Origin: Methylophilus sp. | GTDB taxonomy: Bacteria > Pseudomonadota > Gammaproteobacteria > Burkholderiales > Methylophilaceae | Direction of reading: 5' to 3' | Assembly: GCA_027489475.1 (NCBI GenBank) | Contig: JAIXZQ010000386.1 | Span: 1 to 7,732 of the forward strand | Length of the DNA stretch: 7,732 bases | Shown: in pieces, positions 1 through 5,696 of the stretch | How positions within the stretch are numbered: position 1 is the stretch's first letter | Layout of the letters: each line of letters starts with the position of its first letter | Translations under genes and position numbers: made by a program | Notes under the pieces: model-generated | The model's input: only the letters and a program-made list of their open reading frames with translations | Databases searched by the model: none | Told to the model about the DNA's origin: nothing

Positions 1-3000
1 CACTTGATCCGGTTGTTGTTGCCGCAACTGTATTTGCACCTGCAGTAAGTGTTACACGAGCGCCTACAGTAACGGTATCGTTATAAGTCTGATTCTGTGT
101 AGTCGCAATATTGGCATTAATTTGAGTGCTACCGGGCGCATCTGTAGTGACATTTGAAAGAGCTTGTGTGCTACCAACATTGCCGTTAAAAGCTGTAATG
201 CCGTTTGTATTGACTGTCAGACTGTTATTTTCAGCTGACTGCGAATCTACCTTACCGTTAAATAAGACATTACCACCCACTGCTTGATTTGGGGCAGTCC
301 CAGCACCATAGGCGTTAATCACAGTGTTATCAGCCAAAACAGTATTGCCGTTTAAAGTGACATTTCCACCATTACCATTTGTAGTCGAGCCACCAATACC
401 AAACGTGTCAATATTTCCAATAGTAATTGTCTGAGTAGTTCCTGAAGTAATGGTTACAGCGCCACCGTTACCGCCACGCTGCCCTGCACTACCCGCACTG
501 GCAGTGGTTGGCGTAATATTACCAACCGCACCGGCCACACCTCGTGAACCGGGGTTACCAGCTAATGCCCCAATGCTACCGTCAATACCATCATAACCAT
601 CATCACCATCATCATTCCTTCCCGAACCACCAGAACCACCCTTTCCTTTCGATCCTCCAGCGCCTTTATCGCCACCTTGTCCACCTAAACCTGCAGCGCC
701 ACCCTGACCTGCTGACCCAGAAACCCCGGCCAGACCTCCATTACCAGCCTGTCCACCAATTGTGCTTATATTGCCAACGGTGACTGAACCTTGAGTAGCT
801 GTGAGTGTAACGGTTCCACCGTTACCCCCATTACCCCCGTTACCGCCCTGTCCACCAGCGCCTGCAGTTCCGCCTTGCCCACCATTACCACCTTGACCGC
901 CATTACCGCCATTACCACCATTACCACCATTACCACCATTACCACCATCTCCGCCATCAGAGTTACGGTTTGAACTTAACCCATTACCGCCTTTTCCACC
1001 GTTTCCTCCCGCACCACCAGTGCCGCCTTTACCACCTGTACCGCCCTGACCACCCTTACCACCACGACCACCATTACCGCCCGCACCGCCTTGACCACCG
1101 ACGCCTCCTTGGCCACCAATCGCTTCTAAATTACCGGCTGTAATATTGCCCTTTTCACTAATTATCTTAATTTCGCCACCATTACCACCAACACTCCCAG
1201 TATTCCCGGTTCCACCGTTAGTACCATTCTCACCGTTTGTACCGTTACCTCCAGTACCCCCTATTAGGCCATTACCACCTGCAGTTCCATTAGTCCCATT
1301 GCCACCATTTGTACCGTTTCGTGAACTATCGGTGCCATTTAATCCATTTGCCCCGTTCGTTCCATCAGTACCTTTGATGCCTTGAGCGCCAGTTATACCT
1401 AGAGTACCGTCTTTACCGTTGTCACCATTTTCACCACGTTGACCTAAATCGCCAACCTCGCCATGACCGCCATTCGCTTGAACGTTACCTACCCTAACAT
1501 TACCATCCGTAGACGTAATAGAAACCTTACCGCCATTTCCGCCATTACCATTCAATACTTGTGGGGCCACTGAACGTTCGTCATCATCACAACTGACATC
1601 AGACCTCGAACCATTACCGCCATTGGCAAGAACTGTTTGCAATACAATATTGTTTTTTGCGACCACGGTCACATTGCCAGCATTTTCACCAGCATTACCA
1701 TTGGCATTAATTACTCGATTGCTACCAATCGTCTCAATTTCAGCACCTGAGAGCGAAATATCGCCACCGTTACTAATCAAATTTGCATTAAGCGTGAGTT
1801 TACCTACACCATTACTTTGCCCAGCAGGACCTTTATCAGCTTCTAAAGTAATATTTCCTTGAGTTGTCTCTGCGCGGTCAGTCGTGATATTGGCATTAAC
1901 CGTGATATCGTTTCCAGCCTGTAAAGTGATGCTTTTATCACTTTTCATATTGATAGCTGAACTTACCGTGATATTGTTGTTTGCCTGTAAAGTTGTATTA
2001 TTAGAACGTATCGTGCTGCTTGTTGCATCTACGTTGATATTACTATTACCGTATTCTGTATATGCAATAGAGTTGTCATTAGATCCACTAGTACCAATTA
2101 CAATATTATTAGGATCTAGTAAGACATCGCCACCGGTACCATTAACTGCACTAGTATCAATCTGACCCTTGAAGAACAAATCTTGTTTGCCTGATACTTC
2201 TACAAACCCTCCATTGCCGCTCTGCGCGCCGCCTTGTGCAGAAATGTCACCATAGAATTTTGTGGTGTTATCTGACCAAACAATCACTTTACCAGCGTTA
2301 CCAATGTCTATGGCATCAACTTTAATACTTGCGGCAGCAGCTACAGTTGTTGATCTGGCGTTAAATACGTTGGAATTTCCCCCTTGAAAGTCGCCCCCAA
2401 CGAGCACTTGACCACCGCCTGTGCTGCCCGAAGCATCCAACACAGCACCAGACAACAATGCTACTAGCTCACCAGTCACTTGAATACTACCACCCTGTGT
2501 ATTGATCCCTTGAGCATTTAATTGACCAGCAACAGTCACTGAAGTACCGACACCACCTTCTAATCGAATCACGCCATCGCGTTCAACTAAATTAGTAGCC
2601 TCAATCACGCCACTCATATTGATTGCTGAACTACGAGCATTAGTAGCTAATTGTACAAAACCACCATTTGCTGAAATAGTGCCAGATTGATTAACCAATG
2701 CATTAACAGCATCTCCGCTCAGTTTCGCTTTTACCAGGCCGTTTCCGTAGAAGTCCAAAGTAGCCGATTGACTTGCTCCAAGTACAACACTGCCATTGTT
2801 TGCTGTGATTGTGCCGCTGTTTTCTACTTGATTAGAAAGCATTACAACATAACCTTCATTACCGGCTTTGATAACGCCCTGATTAATTACAAAACCAGTA
2901 CTGTTCGTGGCAGAAAATTGAAAACGGTTGTTTAGAAAATCGCCGTTTGAAATGGCGTGGGTACTGACTAATAAACTACCTACATCGACTTGAGCACCTT

Positions 3001-3514
3001 GACCGAACAATACACCATTCGGGTTTACCAAAAACAATTGACCAGTCGCTGTTAATTGACCAAAAATCTGTGAAGAATCGTTACCAATGACTCGGTAGAG
3101 TGCACTACCACCGGTAGGTTGTAATACATTTACGGCCTCACCACGGGCAATCCCAAAACTTTGCCAATTCACAATGGTTTGTTGACTCCCTTGATTAATT
3201 GTCATGGTTGAACCACTGGTGTTGAAGGTATTTTCACCATGAACAACTTCTGCACCTGTTGGCAATGCGCGTGCATGTTGACTCATCGCCAGCATTTGAA
3301 TCGCAGCCAACATGGAGAGTTTTACTTTTGTACCTGCTTTGAAAGAAAGGGTAAGAAGTGCTTCATTTTGCTGGCTTGCGCGATCTTGTAAATCATTTTT
3401 TACGGCTTGTGATGATTTACCGTGTGCAGAGGTGAACTCGGCAACCGCCACCCAAGTTTCATTAACCTTGCTCCATACCAAACGAAACACATGATTTAAA
3501 GATGCTGATTTCAT
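1..3514 (-). CDS. TpsA: large filamentous-haemagglutinin-like two-partner secretion exoprotein, 3' end missing
   Basis: A frame of 1171 codons opens at ATG 3514-3512 and reaches base 1 without a stop, so the C-terminus lies outside the window. Order of parts: ESPR signal extension (residues 1-36, [14 protein letters not shown]), linker and hydrophobic signal core (about 59-83, probable cleavage after ARA83), TPS secretion domain (about 84-330, with [15 protein letters not shown] at 116-130 and NPNGVLFG at 164-171), and helix repeats. A segment typical of large TPS adhesins follows (VEVSGK 438-443, LLDPNNIVI 465-473), then haemagglutinin-type repeats ([11 protein letters not shown]), the glycine-hairpin region (632-1018) and more beta-helix. 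The start is fixed by the ESPR and by GGAG seven bases upstream. The partner tpsB lies just upstream on the same strand. By family it is exported by Sec, then by TpsB, to the surface, probably for adhesion or biofilm. No toxin or C-terminal domain can be judged. Identity as TpsA is near certain; the ligand is unknown. Confidence 0.95.
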   Translation of the reverse strand, partial: MKSASLNHVFRLVWSKVNETWVAVAEFTSAHGKSSQAVKNDLQDRASQQNEALLTLSFKAGTKVKLSMLAAIQMLAMSQHARALPTGAEVVHGENTFNTSGSTMTINQGSQQTIVNWQSFGIARGEAVNVLQPTGGSALYRVIGNDSSQIFGQLTATGQLFLVNPNGVLFGQGAQVDVGSLLVSTHAISNGDFLNNRFQFSATNSTGFVINQGVIKAGNEGYVVMLSNQVENSGTITANNGSVVLGASQSATLDFYGNGLVKAKLSGDAVNALVNQSGTISANGGFVQLATNARSSAINMSGVIEATNLVERDGVIRLEGGVGTSVTVAGQLNAQGINTQGGSIQVTGELVALLSGAVLDASGSTGGGQVLVGGDFQGGNSNVFNARSTTVAAAASIKVDAIDIGNAGKVIVWSDNTTKFYGDISAQGGAQSGNGGFVEVSGKQDLFFKGQIDTSAVNGTGGDVLLDPNNIVIGTSGSNDNSIAYTEYGNSNINVDATSSTIRSNNTTLQANNNITVSSAINMKSDKSITLQAGNDITVNANITTDRAETTQGNITLEADKGPAGQSNGVGKLTLNANLISNGGDISLSGAEIETIGSNRVINANGNAGENAGNVTVVAKNNIVLQTVLANGGNGSRSDVSCDDDERSVAPQVLNGNGGNGGKVSITSTDGNVRVGNVQANGGHGEVGDLGQRGENGDNGKDGTLGITGAQGIKGTDGTNGANGLNGTDSSRNGTNGGNGTNGTAGGNGLIGGTGGNGTNGENGTNGGTGNTGSVGGNGGEIKIISEKGNITAGNLEAIGGQGGVGGQGGAGGNGGRGGKGGQGGTGGKGGTGGAGGNGGKGGNGLSSNRNSDGGDGGNGGNGGNGGNGGNGGQGGNGGQGGTAGAGGQGGNGGNGGNGGTVTLTATQGSVTVGNISTIGGQAGNGGLAGVSGSAGQGGAAGLGGQGGDKGAGGSKGKGGSGGSGRNDDGDDGYDGIDGSIGALAGNPGSRGVAGAVGNITPTTASAGSAGQRGGNGGAVTITSGTTQTITIGNIDTFGIGGSTTNGNGGNVTLNGNTVLADNTVINAYGAGTAPNQAVGGNVLFNGKVDSQSAENNSLTVNTNGITAFNGNVGSTQALSNVTTDAPGSTQINANIATTQNQTYNDTVTVGARVTLTAGANTVAATTTGSS
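461..1621 (-). repeat. Modular glycine-hairpin region of TpsA: four beta-helix rungs split by long Gly-X-Y inserts
   Basis: Residues 632-1018 alternate 19-residue rungs with glycine inserts. Rungs begin at K663 ([19 protein letters not shown]), E781 ([19 protein letters not shown]), T901 ([19 protein letters not shown]) and A1019 ([19 protein letters not shown]). All share V/I alternation and GN[VIL] near position 14. Inserts are 632-662 (31 residues), 682-780 (99), 800-900 (101) and 920-1018 (99). In the three long inserts, glycine falls at every third residue or denser on both arms. A non-glycine tip lies at the midpoint (730-733, 846-853, 964-972). DNA units are 1175-1528 (354 bp), 815-1174 (360 bp) and 461-814 (354 bp). 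Gly-X-Y tracts without proline fit polyglycine-II or collagen-like helices; this structural reading is inference. The repeat geometry is seen directly. Confidence 0.85.
902..946 (-). repeat. 9-bp tandem repeat coding Asn-Gly-Gly in the second arm of the third insert
   Basis: On the plus strand, five tandem 9-bp units run from 902: one ATTACCGCC followed by four identical ATTACCACC. On the coding strand they read GGT-GGT-AAT, giving GGN repeats at residues about 857-871. The unit is three codons, so slippage would lengthen or shorten the arm without a frameshift. Degenerate GGX units continue on both sides. Confidence 0.9.
2525..3265 (-). other. TPS secretion domain (haemagglutinin activation domain) of TpsA
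   Basis: Residues about 84-330 begin with [25 protein letters not shown] and contain hallmarks of the domain bound by TpsB POTRA domains: the W117-x-x-F120-x-I122 segment, NPNGVLFG at 164-171, and regular beta-helix pairs such as [16 protein letters not shown] and [15 protein letters not shown]. The start of the mature domain is clear. Its end, near residue 330, is estimated from the usual family length of about 250 residues. Confidence 0.85.
3266..3514 (-). other. ESPR-type extended signal peptide of TpsA (residues 1-83)
   Basis: The first 36 residues match the extended signal peptide region of large type V proteins: R11-L12-V13-W14, then W21-V22-A23-V24-A25-E26 and G32-K33. A polar, variable stretch (37-58) follows. 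Then comes a conventional n-region (K59, K63, K65), a hydrophobic core [11 protein letters not shown] (67-77) and an AxA-like site (A81-R82-A83) before [10 protein letters not shown]. In the family, ESPRs slow inner-membrane translocation of very long passengers. The cleavage position is my inference. Confidence 0.88.
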
Positions 3515-3521
3515 ACCCTAT

Positions 3522-3525
3522 CTCC
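3522..3525 (-). promoter_or_regulatory. Ribosome binding site of tpsA
   Basis: The coding strand reads GGAG, seven bases before ATG 3514. This is a good Shine-Dalgarno match and supports the chosen start, which is also demanded by the ESPR motif immediately downstream. Confidence 0.75.
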
Positions 3526-3565
3526 GATTGTAATGACGTTATTGAACTTAAAAACGCCACTCATT

Positions 3566-3594
3566 TATATAAATTGCTGACAGGATAATGACAG
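3566..3594 (-). promoter_or_regulatory. Candidate sigma-70 promoter for tpsA
   Basis: On the minus strand, CTGTCA (3594-3589, 4/6 match to the -35 consensus) is followed by a 17-bp spacer and TATATA (3571-3566, 4/6 match to -10). The predicted start near 3559 would give a leader of about 45 bases that includes the GGAG. It lies downstream of the tpsB terminator, where an independent tpsA promoter is needed. The hexamers are imperfect and the region is AT-rich, so this is a candidate only. Confidence 0.45.
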
Positions 3595-3595
3595 G
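3578..3595. repeat. Direct repeat TGACAGG, 11-bp period, over the tpsA -35 region
   Basis: The plus strand has TGACAGG at 3578-3584 and again at 3589-3595, separated by four bases. The 11-bp period is about one helical turn, so two regulator subunits could bind on the same DNA face. The right-hand copy overlaps the candidate -35. A chance repeat is possible at this length. Confidence 0.4.
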
Positions 3596-3703
3596 TATGT
3601 ATTAAATTGTAATTAGCCCTAATGGACTAACCAGTGACACTTGCGAGAGTTTAGAGCGTTTAGATAGCATTTAAGCAATCTAAATTTGAAGCGAAACCTA
3701 TAT

Positions 3704-3733
3704 AAAAAAAACCCGGCTAAACCGGGTTTTTTT
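3704..3733 (-). terminator. Rho-independent terminator after tpsB (could act in both directions)
   Basis: On the plus strand, eight A (3704-3711) precede CCCGG (3712-3716), loop CTAAA, CCGGG (3722-3726) and seven T (3727-3733). Read on the minus strand, this is a GC-rich hairpin followed by a U-run, 14 bases after the tpsB stop codon. The symmetric A/T flanks mean it could also stop plus-strand transcription. It sits between tpsB and tpsA, so the two genes are probably not one simple transcript. Confidence 0.88.
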
Positions 3734-3746
3734 AGATCAGTAAAAA

Positions 3747-5441
3747 TTAAAAATCTTTTCTTAACTGTCCCCACAAGGTATGGGAAGTTTCGGTACTGTT
3801 GCCTTCTAATGCCTGATCTTGGATAGAATAACTCAAATCAAAATTCACTTGTTTTGCAATTCCGAGAGCCACACCAGCACCATAGTGACGTGATAACACA
3901 CGATTATTGGAAGTGAGCGGATCATGATTGACTTTGCCACGACCAAAATCATAAAACGCGTAGGGAGAAACAGTTTTAATAATAACATTATTGACACCAA
4001 AGTCACGCTTAATATCTGTCCCTGTCATCCAACCTTCATTTGCAAGACTCGGTAAATAAGCATATTGGCGCCATCTATTCACAGCCCCTATACCCATTTT
4101 TTCAGCAATATCTAAATTTTTATTAGCGCCTTGATAATCAGCACGAATCACCCAATTAACGCCGTTTTCAAAAATCTGTGTTCTACTCGAAGTCAGGTTA
4201 TAGCGTAAAAAGTGGCCTTCGGTTTTAAGTGTAGCCTTGTCATTTTGCTCAGCTGCTGCATTTTTAAAACTGACATTGCCCCCTGTCACTGACAAACCCG
4301 CTTGATAAATGACATCACCAGTACTGTTGACCCACTCACCTGACACACCCGCCTCAAGGTTTGTAATATCGCGCCGATTGTTGTCTGATAAAATCTTATC
4401 TTGCAGTTCTTTGTAGATACCACCCAGTCTAAAATTCAAACCTTTCCGGCTGTCACGATAGAGCGAACGGTCAAGAAAAGCGGTGTAGTACTGAGAATTA
4501 CCACGAGCATTCAAGGGTTGAAAAATACCGTTGAGCGAATATTCAACAAGACTGTAGCCAACGGACAATAAGTTTGCACTACTTGACACTGGCGTCACGT
4601 AACCTAAGTTAAACGCACGCAAATCTTCGTTGTTAGAAACTCTACCCCCTACTGACAGCTGATCGCCACGGCCGGCCAAGTTGTTGACCCCAAGACCAAA
4701 CATCACTGTTTCACGTCCTGTAAAGCGATTGCCATAAGTATTGGCAGCAACATAACCAATTAATTTGTTTTCAGGCTCTACAGAAATCGCTACATCACTG
4801 GTTCCTGCATCTTTACCAGGTGACAGCACTGAGGTGGCGCGCACACCAGGAAGCGCATTAATCAAGATCACATTTCTGACTAGTGACTTTTCGGTAATGG
4901 AATCCCCTGTTGAAATGCCGTTATTACTTAGGTCACTCATGAAGGTTTGATTGATACCTTCACCTGTTTCAACTTTCAGTTCATTTAATTTGCCTTCGAT
5001 GACTTGAATATTAACAGTAGTAGTTTGGTCTGACTGTTTAACTAAATCTTGCGCGGGCAGCACAACTTGAGCTAAAAAATAACCATTGTTTCTGTAATAG
5101 GCTTTAACTTTTCTGACTGCTTCATTCAGTTCGTTTAACCCGACCTCTTTACCAACATAGCCTTTAACCAGCTCAGATAATGTTTCGTTAGAAAACTGTT
5201 CATTGCCTGTGAAAACAAGCTCTTTAACAACAACACGAACCTGACTATCAACCGCATCACTACTATCTTTGATTAGTTCTTGCGGAATGGCTGGGGTTAC
5301 TTCCAGCGGGGGCAGTTGTGGACGTGGAATATTTGGTACCGCTTGATCTGCGGCGCCAGCAAAAACTAAAGATGATGAAAAAATGGAGGAAATTGCTTGC
5401 GACACAGCAAAACCTATAAGTGTTTTAGATGTTCTTCTCAT
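3747..5441 (-). CDS. TpsB: two-partner secretion outer-membrane transporter (FhaC/ShlB family)
   Basis: This 564-residue protein has the usual TpsB length and order. Residues 1-30 are a signal peptide (MRRTSKTLIGFAVSQAISSIF, cleavage probably near AGA30). A proline-rich linker (34-53) follows. POTRA 1 is about 69-150 (VVKELVFTGNEQFSNETLSE, then KVKAYYRNNGYFLAQVVLP). POTRA 2 is about 151-226 (NALPGVRATSVLSPG, then GTSDVAISVEP). A 16-strand-type beta-barrel fills 228-564, with YAFYDFGRG at 494-501 and a terminal Phe564, the usual signature for barrel assembly. In the barrel, RWRQY (456-460) stands where the conserved VRGY/VRAY lid motif is expected. The periplasmic POTRAs should bind the TPS domain of the TpsA encoded next, and the barrel should pass it outward. 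Only a weak GGA precedes the ATG. A terminator closes the gene before tpsA. Family assignment is very secure. Confidence 0.96.
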   Translation of the reverse strand: MRRTSKTLIGFAVSQAISSIFSSSLVFAGAADQAVPNIPRPQLPPLEVTPAIPQELIKDSSDAVDSQVRVVVKELVFTGNEQFSNETLSELVKGYVGKEVGLNELNEAVRKVKAYYRNNGYFLAQVVLPAQDLVKQSDQTTTVNIQVIEGKLNELKVETGEGINQTFMSDLSNNGISTGDSITEKSLVRNVILINALPGVRATSVLSPGKDAGTSDVAISVEPENKLIGYVAANTYGNRFTGRETVMFGLGVNNLAGRGDQLSVGGRVSNNEDLRAFNLGYVTPVSSSANLLSVGYSLVEYSLNGIFQPLNARGNSQYYTAFLDRSLYRDSRKGLNFRLGGIYKELQDKILSDNNRRDITNLEAGVSGEWVNSTGDVIYQAGLSVTGGNVSFKNAAAEQNDKATLKTEGHFLRYNLTSSRTQIFENGVNWVIRADYQGANKNLDIAEKMGIGAVNRWRQYAYLPSLANEGWMTGTDIKRDFGVNNVIIKTVSPYAFYDFGRGKVNHDPLTSNNRVLSRHYGAGVALGIAKQVNFDLSYSIQDQALEGNSTETSHTLWGQLRKDF

Positions 5442-5696
5442 AATCCAATACTTTGATTTGAATAAAAATTTATGCAGTAATTTTCACTTGAGAGTATTCA
5501 TATTTATTTTTTAATAGTCTAGTAAATAATTATTTTTTACACTAATAGAATGATTTTATGTTGGAGAAACATCAGTTTTTTTTAATCAACCCTTTCAACA
5601 TAACTTATATTTATTTTTATTAATTTAAATTAATAAATTTGGCGTAATGAGTGCTCCTCTTTAAAAACCTATGTTTCTTTAACTTTTACTGTTTTT
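5442..5696. other. AT-rich intergenic region between mutL and tpsB, with palindromes
   Basis: No credible gene is present. The 255 bp are dominated by A/T runs, much more so than either neighbour. The region must hold the tpsB promoter, but no clear -35/-10 pair stands out among many AT-rich near-matches, so I do not call one. Two perfect palindromes occur: 22 bp at 5616-5637 (half-site TTTATTAATTT) and 12 bp at 5524-5535 (AAATAATTATTT). Such DNA is a plausible target for H-NS/MvaT-like silencing, but that is inference. No convincing mutL terminator is visible. Confidence 0.7.
5616..5637. promoter_or_regulatory. Perfect 22-bp AT-only palindrome upstream of tpsB
   Basis: The half-site TTTATTAATTT is followed by its exact inverse complement, centred between 5626 and 5627, about 185 bp upstream of the tpsB start. 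It contains only A and T, so it could be a dimeric operator or a chance product of extreme composition. It is too AT-rich to serve as a terminator. Confidence 0.35.

Noticed and set aside
1..300. Contact-dependent inhibition (CdiA) toxin identity for the exoprotein
   Set aside because: The C-terminal region that would carry a toxin, and any immunity gene, lie outside the window, so nothing supports or excludes it.
544..783. Plus-strand frame with a histidine-rich run
   Set aside because: It is antisense to the tpsA glycine codons; CATCAC-type runs come from GGT/GAT codons read in reverse. The tpsA frame is continuous through it with strong domain support.
766..973. Val-Met and Thr-Ile repeat frames on both strands
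   Set aside because: They are out-of-frame readings of the 9-bp repeat in the tpsA glycine region and have no start signal of their own.
967..978. EF-hand-like or RTX calcium loop in [12 protein letters not shown] of TpsA
   Set aside because: The spacing does not fit DxDxDG or the GGxGxDxUx nonapeptide. An acidic tip could bind metal, but no known motif is met. Numbers here are TpsA residues; the DNA is at about 581-616.
461..1621. CRISPR-like or spacer-repeat array
   Set aside because: Repeats follow codon triplets inside one open frame. There are no constant 25-40 base repeats with unique spacers.
1146..2165. Pro/Leu-rich plus-strand frames resembling small membrane proteins
   Set aside because: They mirror Gly-X-Y and Asn/Thr codons of tpsA, so the hydrophobicity is a by-product of antisense translation.
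5558..5583. Plus-strand terminator-like ATGTT/AACAT hairpin followed by eight T
   Set aside because: The stem has only five mostly A/T pairs, three bases separate it from the T-run, and no plus-strand gene lies upstream to be terminated.
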